From the NCBI GenBank assembly GCA_024734495.1, contig JALMQS010000225.1:13049573-13113572 (forward strand): 64,000 bases of DNA, written 5' to 3'. The DNA is from Forficula auricularia. Its lineage: Eukaryota; Arthropoda; Insecta; Dermaptera; Forficulidae. Position numbers and translations under genes: made by a program. Below, piece by piece: positions 1-10,605 of this stretch; position 1 is the stretch's first letter; each line of letters opens with the position of its first letter. Under the pieces are notes generated by a model. It did no database searches, was not told the DNA's origin, and saw only the letters and a program-made list of their open reading frames with translations.

Positions 1-227
1 AATAATGTTATATTAATATTTTTTAGAAAAAAATATTTAAATTTCTAATAAATTTCAAAGAAACATACTGTTGTGAACGCGGCATTTAGTGTATTTTTTT
101 TTCTTGATAATAATAGAATTGTTTTTAATGGTAATATTTTGGAATAGCAGGCGGCATGTCCTTTGATGCTGGAACATGCCTTATTTGACAATAAGATGGT
201 GGGACTTTACAATTCGTACTTTTTGAA
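1..227. other. AT-rich flank, nothing recognised
   Basis: No coding, RNA or repeat signature was recognised. It ends where similarity to the second LINE copy (from about 23195) begins, so it is probably the flank into which LINE copy A inserted. Confidence 0.4.
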
Positions 228-872
228 GAGACAGGAATGCATCAAAATTAACCAAGAAAACCTAGAAGGAGTTAAGGAATTCCGCTACCTAGGAAGTAAA
301 ATAACATGGGATGGGAGGAGCAAAAACGAAATTAAATCAAGAATTGCCCAAGCAAAAATGGGGTTTAATTCAAAACAAAAACTACTATGCTCCTCCTCAA
401 TCAGCTTAACAAACAGGAAGTTGCTATTGAAGACATATGTATGGAGCATAGCCATGTACGGGTGTGAAACCTGGACAATCGGAAAAGCGGAGAGAAAGAG
501 ATTGGAGGCTTTCGAAATGTGGTGCTACAGAAGAATGATGAATATCAAATGGATGGATAAAATTACAAATGAAGAAGTTCTTGGAAGAATCGGAGAAAGA
601 AGAACCTTGTGGAAGAGTCTGAAGAAGAGAAGAGGTCAGATGATGGGGCGCACACTGAGACATGGGGGACTGCTTAGGGATATCTTTGGAGGTGGGGAAG
701 AAAGGGGGAAGGGGAAGACCCAGATTAGAATATTTCAACCAAATAATTGGGGATATGGGATGCCAGACATTTAGAGAGGTTAAACAGCTGGCGGGGGACA
801 GAGTCGAGTGGAGACGGATTGTTGCATCAAACCAGTCTTAGGACTGTATACTCAATGATGATGATGACTTTT
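228..872 (+). mobile_element. RTE-like LINE 3' end, copy A (5'-truncated)
   Basis: This is the C-terminal part of a non-LTR reverse transcriptase, open from about 163 to 774 without an internal stop. It reads VKEFRYLGSKIT, then YGCETWTI, then KRLEAFEMWCYRRM and TNEEVL. This connection-like tail follows the RT core in RTE-type and related endonuclease-reverse transcriptase LINEs. The catalytic FADD box is not in this copy but is in copy B (23020-23815). After the stop there is about 90 bp of 3' UTR and a short GAT microsatellite tail (about 853-867); microsatellite tails are usual in RTE elements. Copies A and B are nearly identical over their shared part, which suggests recent activity. The first ~20 codons of the ORF are not shared with copy B and are probably flank. 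The clade name is from motif memory. Confidence 0.8.
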
Positions 873-1117
873 TGAACTTCAATAAATTTAATTTATGTTT
901 GTCATATTTTGGGTCAAGAGATTAAGTTCTGTCAGAAGGCTTTTTAACTGAAGGAAACACCAGATGTCAATAATAAATTTATTGATTGGGGTTTTTTTAA
1001 ATTTCGACTTTGCGCTTTATTATTTTCACTTTACTTCAAATTAAAATTAGGCATGAAAATGAAAAGGGGGCGATAGGTGTTAGTCAACCTCCATAAAAGG
1101 ATGGGAACCACTGTTCT
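873..1117. other. AT-rich spacer
   Basis: Nothing recognisable between the LINE tail and the next element. Confidence 0.4.
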
Positions 1118-1218
1118 AGATCGACAAACAATAGCATTGTTAAGTTTCCCCTTCTAAATAAATAAGCTTTTATTTGAAACTTTTTTCATATTAATGCACT
1201 GTTTTTGAGTTATTAGAC

Positions 1219-1888
1219 CAGTGTTTCCCAAACTTTTTTAGGCCATGCCCCACTTTAACATTTCTAAAATCATCATGTCCCCCCATATAATAATTTTAGT
1301 TAAAAAATTTATTTTTGTTCTTTTTAGTAATATGAATGATAATTTTGAAAGCGATTTCTTACAACTGTTGTCAAAACAAAGAAACGAACTTTTAATAAAT
1401 AAAAATAATATATTTTTAAAACTTAATTTAATGTGATTTGTGGACTTGATGCTTTTTACACAGCGATTTTATATCTGGCTCAAGCTTAGTTAGCTTAAGT
1501 CTCAAATATTTTTATTAAATCAAACCACGTAATAGAACCGAATATGTGCAAAGTACTCCGCTTCGGTTAATATATATTCAGTTCAAAATATGCAAGGGCG
1601 GATCCAGGAATTTTTTATGGATGTATATAAGGTGCCCGATGTATATAAGATCTACTTTTTATCTCGAAAGTGTGTGTCGCGATCGAATTGTCCAAGAAGG
1701 GGGGGGGGGGGGGCAGAGACGCCGCAGCCACCCACCCACCCACACATAGAACTTTATTTTCAATTTTAAAAATTTTAAAAAAAAAAAAAATTTTTTTTAC
1801 AAATTTCATATCTCATATTTTCAAATTGCTCCCCTCCAACCACCAAATTGCCTCCTGTGGGGCGTACGCCCCACTTTGGGAAACACTG
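1219..1888. mobile_element. hAT-type non-autonomous element
   Basis: The ends are CAGTGTTTCCCAAAC at left and, read from the right, CAGTGTTTCCCAAAG, a typical hAT terminus. An exact 8-bp target duplication, TATTAGAC, lies at 1211-1218 and 1889-1896. Removing the element restores the GTGAG-TIR arm, confirming the boundaries. No transposase ORF is present. Near the ends it carries GGCCATGCCCCAC and its partner GGGGCGTACGCCCC. A fragment of a second hAT-like MITE is nested inside. Confidence 0.85.
1595..1805 (+). mobile_element. hAT-like MITE fragment (GCGGATCCAG family)
   Basis: Starts with GGGCGGATCCAGG and continues through TATATAAGATCTACTTTT, CGCGATCGAATTGTCCAAG, a poly-G run, GCAGAGACGCCGC and an A/T-rich tail. 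The same order occurs reversed in the intact copy at 44328-44606, which has 15-bp TIRs and an 8-bp TSD. The right TIR is missing here. The spurious ORFs over this segment come from the G-run and have no coding signature. Confidence 0.65.
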
Positions 1889-1924
1889 TATTAGACTGTT
1901 TCAAGATAAAAAAAATTCACCCGG

Positions 1925-2994
1925 TATAAGTACCTATATTTAGTAGGTACTTTGAAAAAAAATAAAATAATTATTGGAAAGTTAAAAATACGGATTCTCT
2001 TACGTTTGTTTTACTATCCTAAAAAAAACCTGTCTCTGTGTGTGTGTGTGTGTGTGTTGTGATTGTATAATTATTACAGCCCACCCAGAGGGCGATTCGT
2101 GTTGTTTGCATCCAGCCCTCTGAAATCTGTTTTATGAACCCTAAAGGGGAATATTGGCATTGGCAACCCTTCATCTATCTCCAATAATATTGTAAAAGCT
2201 CAAATAGACCCTTAAGGGAAATAAACCACCATCGTCTATATATAGAAGAAATACCTATAAGTTACTTACTCTCTCTATTTCATTAAATATATCAAGTTTA
2301 GATTTTCAAATATTCATTAATCATCGATTTTATGGTAAATAGTTTATCAAAAAGCCACCATTTGAGGTTAGCTAATCGCAATTGGAATTATTGATTTTTT
2401 ACAATTATTGAAATTAATCGAAAGAATATTATTAAACGGTTAAAAAACGATAAAAAAAGTACAACGTTTATTTGTATTCATTTCTCTCACAGATGCATAT
2501 AATAATAATAATAATAAGCCTTTTAATTAACATAATTTTTTTTTTTTATAATGATATTGATACAAGAAGAAGTTGCACCAAGAAGGTACAACCTCTGAAG
2601 TCCGTGGTGGACCCTTGTAACGTGAAGATAAGGGGAGATTTAGGGATTGGGTAGAGGTCGAAGGTGTCTGTGGATGCTGGTCTTGAAAGTTTGAAGGTTA
2701 TAAGTAGCTGGAAAGACGGTCGGGGGAAGAGAATTCCAGTCTCTAGATGTCATAGGGATAAATGAATTGGCGAATGCGTTTGTTCGATTAGTATCTAGTT
2801 TAAGCGCGTAGGGGTGTTGAATTTTAGAAAATCGTGTATTTCGGGCACATGAGGCCTTTGGTGGGATTATCGATTTTATTTCGTCAGAACAAAGCCATGG
2901 TAATATCTTTAAAAAGGGATAGAGCGGAGACAGATCTACGATGGGCTAGGAGTCGAGAGTGTCAGTATATAAACAAAACTATAATTACAATTAA
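1925..2994. other. Gene-free stretch with microsatellites
   Basis: Contains a TG microsatellite (about 2037-2057) and an ATA run (about 2499-2516). From about 2560 to 2960 the base composition is more balanced and might be a decayed LINE segment, but no frame is open for long and I do not recognise a protein. Confidence 0.4.
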
Positions 2995-3311
2995 TTATAT
3001 GCAACTAGGCCCTTCCGGGCATAGGCCTCTCCAAGGAATTGCCATGCTCTTCTTTTGTCTCGCAGTTCTACACCAATCCCTACCCATCATCTCCGCGATG
3101 TCGTCGCTCCATCTCGCATTTTGTCTTCCTCTTTTCCTTTTCATAGTTATTGGGCACCATTCTGTTAGTATCTTGGACCATCTATCGTCTTGACTCCTAA
3201 CCAGATGACCCGACCATCTCCATTTATACCATTTAATTATTATTCTCAGGTCCTCAAAACCTGTTCTTTTATACATGGATTCTGTTGTTATGCGATCTTT
3301 ATCTTCATAGT
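2995..3311 (-). pseudogene. LINE L2, C-terminal coding part (3' of insertion)
   Basis: Continuation of the LINE at 4046-4668 after an insertion of about 734 bp. Read from 3311 downward it gives YEDKDRITTESMYKRTGFED, then WRWSGHLVRS, RWSKILTEW, RGRQNARWSDDI and W.RTAR. This tail is common in arthropod RTE-like and CR1-like endonuclease-reverse transcriptases. The last residues shift frame: the expected WQFLGEAYARKGLVAYN is read in a neighbouring frame from about 3040. It is therefore dead even without the insertion. Confidence 0.75.
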
Positions 3312-4045
3312 TTTTAAGAAAAAAATAAAAACCGACTTCAAAAAATTCAATGCAACAAATAAATTACACTAAAAGGTATAAAATAATTATTATCTTATTT
3401 AATTACAACTAAACGACGAAATATTAACATGAAATTACTTTTTGAAGTCGGTGCCAAACAAACTATACCTATAAGCGAGCGTACCCGCCAAACGTACTAA
3501 GTAAGATCCGTCGAGTGCGATTCATAAAAGGTATAGTGTTTGGCACCGACTTCAAAAAGTAATTTCATGTTAATATTTCGTCGTTTAGTTGTAACTAAAT
3601 AAGATAATAATTATTTTATACCTTTTAGTGTATTTTATTTGTTGCATTTAATTTTTTGAAGTCGGTTTTTATTTTTTTCTTAAAAATTATTTTTATTTTT
3701 CTCTTTTTAGTGATGTTATTAATAGTGATCATATCATCAGAACTTGACCAAATTAATATGACACCATCCCTAAGACACCCCTATCGGATAAAAAAAGAAC
3801 CATCGAAATCGGTTCATAAACAAAGAGGTTAGGTCTAAACAAACCTAATAAAAATGGTCTAATACCTATGAAAAAAAACGAAAAAAAAATGGGACCAATC
3901 GGAAGCTAGACTGGACCCAATGCAAAAAATTTTCAAAATCGGTTGACAATTGGCGGAGATATGAGGTAACATAGGCACAAAAAAAAAAAAAAAAAAAAAT
4001 CAATCATCGAATAGAGAACCTCCTCCTTTTTTGAAGTCGGTTAAA
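3312..4045 (-). mobile_element. ACCGACTTC foldback element, copy F1
   Basis: Two parts. At 3320-3690 a near-perfect inverted repeat has arms of about 150 bp bounded by AACCGACTTCAAAAAA-type ends. It encloses a GC-richer loop that includes GCGTACCCGCCAAACGTAC. At 3700-4045 is the body, reading in reverse from the end CCTCCTCCTTTTTTGAAG. The insertion splits LINE L2: the reading frame RTQRAILRSI stops at about 4050 and YEDKDRITTE resumes at about 3310. No ORF. The superfamily is not established. The end sequence resembles repeats I recall from Lepidoptera and other arthropods. Confidence 0.75.
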
Positions 4046-4668
4046 AATCGATCTTAAAATGGCCCTCTGTGTTCTCTCCAATATAAGTAGAGTTTTTGCT
4101 GTAGTTTTGCCAAGTCTGGGCTCCATATATAAGTACTGGTATAATACATCTTTTGTAAACTTTAATCTTATTCAGTAGAGAGATATCATTATTTTTAAAA
4201 ATGTACTTTAATCCCCAGAACTTGCTCCATGATTGATTTTTTCTTCTTTTAATTTCAAGATCCATTTTATTCTTAAACGATATGACCTGTCCCAAATAAA
4301 TTGCATTATCATTAGTTCGTATTGGTGGTAAGTCATCCTTCATCTTCACATTTATACTGGGACCGTTCGTTATAATTAAAGATTTTCTAGTATTAATTTT
4401 CAGACCCGCCATTTCACTCTCTCGACATACATCTCTAATCATATCGGTGATTTGTTCCTCTGACGTCGCCATAAGTATCAAATCATCAGCGAATCTCAAG
4501 TTATTGACATATCTTCCATAAATGTTTAAGCCGAAATTCTTTTGATGCCAATCCAACTGTCTAAATATTTGCTCCAAGGCGCAATTAAACAAAAGAGTAC
4601 AGATGCATATAAAATACAACAAATAATTTAAAAAACTTTCTCTAAACAATGGAAAACAAATCCAGCCA
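4046..4668 (-). pseudogene. LINE L2 reverse transcriptase fragment
   Basis: Part of the RT domain of a non-LTR retrotransposon. It shows EQIFRQLDW, LRFADDLILMA (the FADD catalytic box), a GLKINTRKS segment, YLGQVIS and LIYGAQTW. Family proteins are several times longer, so the endonuclease and upper RT are missing. A frameshift lies at about 4090: the expected TLLILERTQRAILRSI is in the next frame. It is then cut by the F1 foldback and resumes at 3311. Its upstream edge at about 4600-4668 also matches, inverted, a repeat at 6765-6860. Confidence 0.8.
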
Positions 4669-5445
4669 TTTTTAACCGACTTCAAAAAAGGAAGAGGTTC
4701 TCAATTTGACTGATTTTTTTTTATGTCTATGTTACCTGATATCTTCGCCAATTGTGAACCGATTTTGATGATTTTTTTTTGCATTGGGTTCAATCTAGTT
4801 ACCGATTGGTCTCGTTTTTTTTCATTCGTATTGGACCTTTTTTGCTGTTTGTTTAGGCATATCTTCTTTGTTTTTGAACCGATTTCGATGATTCTTTTTA
4901 TATTGGAAAGAGGGTACCTTAGGGGTGGTCCCATATTAATTTGGTCAAGTTCTGATGATATGATCAATGACGAATTAACGTAAATATCCATTTCTTATGA
5001 GCAAATAATTGAAATTATAACAAATAAAATCTTTTATAAAAAGAAATCAATCTTAAAACGTTAATTTAAAACCCGCAAACGTTTCTAGCGAATTTCTATG
5101 TTTATTATCATTTTCTGATTCATTAGTCCCACTCTTTCTCTTACGAGATGCATGCAAGGTATTAACTTAAGTCATTATTAATAACATCACTAAAAAGAGA
5201 AAAATAAAAATAATTTTTATAAATAAAAATTAAATGCAACAAATAAAATATTAATAACTTAAAAATCAAATAAAATGCAGTAAAATGTATAAAATAATTA
5301 TCTTATTTAGTAATAACTAAAAGACGAAATATTAACATGAAATCACGTTTTGAAGTCGGTGCTAAACAAACTATATAAGCGAGGGTACCCGCCAAACGTA
5401 CTAAGTAAAATCCGTCGAGTTTGATTCATAAAATGTATATCTTTT
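4669..5445 (+). mobile_element. ACCGACTTC foldback element, copy F2 (rearranged)
   Basis: The body begins TTTTAACCGACTTCAAAAAA and runs to about 4980. Unrelated sequence occupies 4985-5165. The first foldback arm and the loop follow at 5170-5440, with the second arm lost. The loop reads TAAGCGAGGGTACCCGCC after the arm, which is opposite to copies F1 and F3 relative to the body, so the loop is inverted here. No ORF. Confidence 0.7.
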
Positions 5446-5569
5446 TTTTTATTTTATATTATGGAGTTTTTTTATTTATCTCTATACATATTTTTGGTTA
5501 CGAGCCCTTCTTCAGGAGGTTTGACACACTGAAAAATGGGACAGAGGGGAATGCCGCATTAGATTTCCT

Positions 5570-6754
5570 TCACTGACTTTTCAAAGCCCTGAAGAAGGAG
5601 GGATAGCCTCCGAAACGTTTGTTTATAAATAAAATGATTTCTTTTTCAGTTTCTTCGATTACCTCTTCATCGGCGTAAAATTTCTTTCCAGCGAGCACCC
5701 TCTTGAGGTCTGAGAACAGGAAAAAGTCACTCGGGGCCAGATCTGGAGAATACGGTGGATGCGGAAGCAATTCGAAGCCCAATTCTTGCAATTTTGCCAT
5801 CGATTTCATTGACTTGTGACACGGTGCATTGTCTTGATGAAACAGCACTTTCTTTTTCTTCAAATGAGGCCGCTTTTCCACGATTTCGTCTTTTAAACGC
5901 TCCAATAACGCTACATAATAGTCGCTGTTTATGGTTTTTCCCTTTTTAAGATAGTCAATGAATATTATACCATGAGTATCCCAGAATACTGATGCCATAA
6001 CCTTGCCAGCCGACTTTTGCGTCTTTCCACGCTTTGGAGTCGTCTCATCATGTGCAGTCCACTCGGCTGTCTGTCAATTGGACTCCGGTGTGAAATGATG
6101 GAGCCATGTTTCATCCATCGTCACATATCGACGCAAAAATTCGGATTTATTACGATTGAACAGCTCCAAACACTGCTTCGAATCATCGATTCGTTGTTGT
6201 TTTTGGTCGGTTGTGAGCTCGCGCGGCACCCACTTTGAACAGAGCTTTTTCATATCCAAATATTCATCCACGATATGACCAACACATTCCTTTGATATCT
6301 TTAGGGTCTCAGCTATCTCAATCAACTTCACTTTACGGTTATCAAAAATTATTTTGTGGACTTTTTTATGTTTTCGTCGGTAACTGCCTCTTTGGGGCGT
6401 CCACTGCGTGAATCGTACTCGGTGCTCATTTTGCCTCGTTTAAATTTAGCAAACCACTTTTCTACGGTTGATTTTGCTGGTGCAAAGTCCGAATAATGAT
6501 TATCAAGCCAAAACTTGGTTTCAACAGTATTTTTTTTCGCCAAAAAGCAATGCTTTATTAACACACGAAATTCCTTTTTATCCATTTTTTCAAAGTACTA
6601 AAATTTATTTCACTAAAAATGCTATAACTCAGATACTAATAGTGCAACAGCAGTCAAATTTATACACGCGTCTTTTGAAGGTTGGGGCTAACTAAAAATC
6701 ATATAGATTTGTTACTAGTTTATGTGTCAGCCTACGAACTTTTCAGCCCGCCTA
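5570..6754 (-). pseudogene. mariner transposase, irritans-type, decayed
   Basis: Transposase of the Tc1/mariner superfamily. The N-terminal helix-turn-helix part reads MDKKEFRVLIKHCF (6585) to RSGRPKEAVTDENIKK. The middle KLIEIAETLKISK to TMDETWLHHFTPESN carries the first catalytic Asp. The C-terminal part has HQDNAPCHKS and YSPDLAPSDFF, with 34 residues between the second and third Asp (DD34D). Defects: a frameshift in an A-run near 6365; an in-frame TGA after TPESN (about 6072), where the family has Arg; and loss of the C-terminus after EEVIEET (about 5640), replaced by antisense of a hammerhead-like motif. The probable 5' terminus is near 6754 (GGCTGAAAAGTTCGTAG, mariner-like). The 3' TIR is lost. 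No intact partner is seen. Confidence 0.85.
5586..5623 (+). ncRNA. Hammerhead-like ribozyme core
   Basis: CTGAAGA (5589-5595), one extra A, stem II GGAGG/CCTCC with a 5-nt loop (5597-5611), then GAAAC (5612-5616) and GTT. Position 7 of the hammerhead core is variable, so CTGAAGA is allowed. The expected stem I partner of GCC (5586-5588) is not obvious downstream, so this copy may be inactive. It abuts the broken end of a mariner gene on the opposite strand. Confidence 0.55.
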
Positions 6755-6905
6755 TTATGTTTGGTTACTTTATGACGTAAAATCAAAATGACCGGGTTTG
6801 TCACCCATTGTTTAGAGAAAGTTTTTTAAATTATTTGTTCTATTTAATAATTCCAGCAGAAGACACACTCTTTTATTGTCTCCTTCATTTAATAAAGCTT
6901 GAATT
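6755..6905 (+). repeat. Dispersed repeat with PLE-associated tail motif
   Basis: The left part (TATGACGTAAAATCAAAATG, about 6770-6790) recurs near 16312. Its continuation to 6840 is inverted at about 4600-4668. The right part (AGCAGAAGACACACTC to TTGTCTCCTTC) recurs near 26240 (reverse), 40856 and 56690. At 26240 it directly follows a hammerhead-like motif, so it is probably downstream PLE-type sequence. Confidence 0.5.
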
Positions 6906-7323
6906 TTTGGCTTAAGATTTTTTTAACAATCAACACATCATCATTCCAAATTTATATAATATTTTGCCACGTGATTTACAACAATACTAACTACTATTCA
7001 TGGAATAAATTTGAAAATTTGAAAATATGTACATTTTGAAAAATAAAAATAAAATTTTTCGTATTGGATAAAAGAGGCTCTGGAATATTCTATCAACGAC
7101 TGGGCTCGCCTAGCTCTTACGCAGCTTTCATACTTCTGCGCGCAATAGGTTACCTAAATACAGGCGCACAAACCTCATAAATTAAGTACAAATTCAGAAT
7201 AAATTGTGAGGATTTTAATTAGTACAGTTGTTGATTTGTATAGGTTTTTAACTTCAAATGCGGACTTTTCCATATCAAATTCAGGATATAAAAAATCAAA
7301 ATCAGACTTTGAAAAAATAGAAT
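6906..7323. other. AT-rich, nothing recognised
   Basis: No ORF, RNA or repeat signature found. A more GC-balanced piece lies at about 7080-7170. Confidence 0.4.
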
Positions 7324-7449
7324 AAACTGCAACGGATCGTTGCTAAACTTTATCCAAATTCATTTGAAATATTAATATGTTTGTTCCTTTATCATTAATC
7401 AGATATCACTTGCAATTTGTAGTTCATATTGAAATTAATTCAAAAATAA

Positions 7450-9640
7450 TTCTCATTTAAGAGTCGAGGAATAACCATTCTACAATGGATTTTTGACGTT
7501 TCGGTTTTTATTGGTAACCATTGCTGAAGACATAGAGGAATCGACTTAAAATCAAAAATAGCCATCGATTCTCATCTAATACTTGAGGAATAACAATTCT
7601 ACATTAGGTCTTTGAAGTTTCGATTATTATTGGTAACCATTGCTGAAGACATGGAGGAAACGACCTAAAATCAAAAATAACGATCGATTCTTATCTAATA
7701 CTAGAGGAATAACCTTATTGAATTCCATTTTTGATGTTTTGACTATTAATGGAAACCTCTACTGAAAATGTAGAAGAATCGACTTAAAATCAAAAAGACT
7801 AAATTCTTTTTTGGTAAACAACTCAAGATAATCGAAACGTCAAAAACCTAATGTAGAATAGTTATTCCTCAAGTATTAGATGAGAATCAATCGCTATTTT
7901 TGATTTTAAGTCGATTCCTCTATGTCTTCAGCAATGGTTACCAATAAAAACCGAAACGTCAAAAATCAATATAGAATGATTATTCCTCAAGTACTAGATG
8001 AGAATCAATCGCTATTTTTGGTTTAAAGTTATTTCTCTATGTCTTCAGGAATGGTTACTAATAAAAACCGAAACTTTAGTCTTTTGATTTTAAGTCGATT
8101 CTTCTACATTTTCAGTAGAGGTTTCCATTAATAGTCAAAACATCAAAAATGGAATGCAATAAGGTTATTCCTCTAGTATTAGATAAGAATCGATCGTTAT
8201 TTTTGATTTTAAGTCGATTCCTCCAAGTCTTCAGCAATGGTTACTAATAAAAACCGAAACGTCAAAAATCCAATATAGAATGATTATTCCTCAAGTACTA
8301 GATGAGAATCAATCGCTATTTTTGGTTTTAAAGTCGATTTCTCTATGTCTTCAGCAATGGTTACTAATAAAAACCGAAACGTTAAAAATCCAATATAGAA
8401 TGATTATTCCTCAAGTACTAGATGAGAATCAATCGCTATTTTTGGTTTAAAGTCGATTTCTCTATGTCTTCAGCAATGGTTACTAATAAAAACCGAAACG
8501 TCAAAAATCCAATATAGAATGATTATTCCTCAAGTACTAGATGAGAATCAATCGCTATTTTTAGTTTAAAGTCGATTTCTCTATGTCTTCAGCAATGGTT
8601 ACTAATAAAAACCGAAACGTCAAGAGAACTCAAGCTTGAGTTGTTTACCAAAAAGAATTTAGTCTTTTTGATTTTAAGTCGATTCTTCTACATTTTCAGT
8701 AGAGGTTTCCATTAATAGTCAAAACATCAAAAATGGAATGCAATAAGGTTATTCCTCTAGTATTAGATAAGAATCGATCGTTATTTTTGATTTTAAGTCG
8801 ATTCCTCCAAGTCTTCAGCAATGGTTACTAATAAAAACCGAAACGTCAAAAATCCAATATAGAATGATTATTCCTCAAGTACTAGATGAGAATCAATCGC
8901 TATTTTTGGTTTAAAATCGATTTCTCTATGTCTTCAGCAATGGTTACTAATAAAAACCGAAACGTCAAAAATCCAATATAGAATGATTATTCCTCAAGTA
9001 TTAGATGAGAATCAATCGCTATTTTTGGTTTAAAATCGATTTCTCTATGTCTTCAGCAATGGTTACTAATAAAAACCGAAACGTCAAGAGAACTCAAGCT
9101 TGAGTTGTTCTACCTAAAAAGAATTTAGTCTTTTTGATTTTAAGTCGATTCTTCTACATTTTCAGTAGAGGTTTCCATTAATAGTCAAAACATCAAAAAT
9201 GGAATGCAGCAAGGTTATTCCTCTAGTATTAGATAAGAATCGATCGTTATTTTTGATTTTAAGTCGATTCCTCCAAGTCTTCAGCAATGGTTACTAATAA
9301 TAACCGAAACGTCAAAAATCCAATATAGAATGATTATTCCTCAAGTACTAGATGAGAATCAATCGCTATTTTTGGTTTAAAGTCGATTTCTCTATGTCTT
9401 CAGCAATGGTTACCAATAAAACCGAAACGTCAAAAATCCAATATAGAATGATTATTCCTCAAGTACTAGATGAGAATCAATCGCTATTTTTGGTTTAAAA
9501 TCGATTTCTCTATGTCTTCAGGAATGGTTACTAATAAAAACCGAAACGTCAAAAATCCAATATAGAATGGTTATTCCTCAAGTATTAGATGAGAATCAAT
9601 CGCTATTTTTGGTTTAAAATCGATTTCTCTGTCTTCAGCA
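7450..9640. repeat. 119-120 bp minisatellite array with internal inversion
   Basis: Successive CAATATAGAA landmarks at about 8271, 8391 and 8510 give a period of 119-120 bp. About three units lie forward (7450-7790); after a junction near 7795-7835 all others are reverse complements. A divergent unit type with TACATTTTCAGTAGAGG recurs near 8100, 8690 and 9165, so there is a higher-order pattern of four to five monomers. Each unit contains CGAAACGTC and, on the other strand, CTGAAGA, but not spaced as a hammerhead. Confidence 0.85.
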
Positions 9641-10109
9641 AAGGTAACGGATAAGAAAACAACGCAGTTGCTATGGTTACTCATAAAAATTCCTCCCAAA
9701 TTTTTAGCATTTCACAGAGAGAAGCCTATCCATTCTTACTTAAGCAAGGCTAAATGAGCTATATTAAAACTTTCAAATGAATAAATTTTAAAGAATTAAA
9801 AAAATTAAAAAAGTACCATCTAACTCTAGAGTAAAGTACTTTAAAATATAATTTTACTAAAAACTTTATTTAACCTTTTTTGTGGTCCCCAAGGTACTTA
9901 ATTAGGATATTAAATTTCATCAAAATTGGTTAAGTCATTTTCAAGATATTTAGAAAAAACTAAAAGTACTGAAATAAAGTACTAATGTTTGTGGGCCGAT
10001 ATGTACCAAAAACTAATCAGCGCTTCATTTTGTTAAACTAATGGTAGGTTTTCAATTTCATTTCAATCGGTGCAACGGTGTGGAAAAATCGTGGGCCAAA
10101 AAAGCGATA

Positions 10110-10172
10110 ACATACATCCATCCATACATACATCCATCCATACATACATCCATACATACATCCATCCATCCG
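10110..10172 (+). repeat. CATC/CATA tetranucleotide tract
   Basis: A simple run of CATCCATA-type units inside the conserved right body of the minisatellite element. The partner copy at 57885-57915 has a shorter version on the other strand. The ORFs across it are low-complexity artefacts. Confidence 0.8.
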
Positions 10173-10605
10173 CACGCACTAAATGAAAAAATCGCACTTT
10201 TTGGCCTCTCGACGAGACCCCATGTAATTTTTGGCAAAACCGTCACGTGCTAAAATTCAACCTAATTGAATACTACAATTTGTGACTTTAATTGAGTCCA
10301 TGGGTTCCGTAGTCTTTACCTGAGGACCCTTTGAAGCCACGCTTGCCCCGAGAGCGATTACAATACTTTACCCATGCTTTGCATTGGATAAAGTAAAAAA
10401 GTTATAGTTAAGGAAAAAGTTTTTATTTAATTCAACTCTCAGGAAACATTTTCAAGTAAAAAGCTAAAATTTGGTCCAATGTAAGATATTTGAGAACCAA
10501 TTTTTTTTTTGGGGGGGGGTCCAGGGGGGTTGGCAGGTACTAAAGGGTATTTCTTTCTGTGTCTGTACCTATATCCAGAAGGCTACTAAAGGGTGCCTGT
10601 ATATA

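Larger units (their letters stand above)
1118..1924. mobile_element. GTGAG-TIR element, right-end fragment, split by hAT
   Basis: Fragment of a family seen five more times here (17901, 21624, 32312, 57649, 60956). The preserved right end runs from about 1118 to 1218 and continues at 1889-1924, ending in ATTCACCCGG next to TA. The complete family has long inverted ends starting CCGGGTGAG, followed by a block reading CTTGAGACAGTCTTATAAC. Here a 670-bp hAT element sits inside the terminal arm, so this copy is older than that insertion. The superfamily is probably Tc1/mariner-like, judged from TA flanks and the transposase remnant in the 17901 copy. Confidence 0.7.
7324..10393. mobile_element. 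Helentron/DINE-1-like element with central minisatellite, copy 1
   Basis: The left end carries a hairpin GCAACGGATCGTTGC followed by CTTTATCC. The right end carries CTTTACCCATGC and its partner, a hairpin ending GGATAAAG. The same two ends, reversed, bound 57664-59447, which is cleanly inserted in a GTGAG-TIR element, so the boundaries are real. Between them lie an array of ~119-bp units (7450-9640) and a conserved right body of about 700 bp. Terminal hairpins, a shared subterminal CTTTATCC and a central tandem array are features of Helentron-associated (DINE-1-like) elements. That class is an inference. No ORF. Confidence 0.6.

Noticed and set aside
424..738. Minus-strand ORF opposite the LINE (also 23495-23728)
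   Set aside because: Antisense shadow of the RTE-like coding sequence; both copies show it because they share the same sense gene.
7450..9640. 119-bp minisatellite unit as a tandem hammerhead ribozyme
   Set aside because: CGAAACGTC is on one strand and CTGAAGA on the other, and no CTGANGA lies one stem upstream of GAAAC on the same strand. The motif pair is suggestive but not a hammerhead core.
7324..9640. CRISPR array
   Set aside because: Whole 119-bp units repeat without unique spacers, in a eukaryotic mobile element.
10041..10253. His/Ile/Pro repeat ORF
   Set aside because: Translation of a CATC/CATA tetranucleotide run inside a transposable element.
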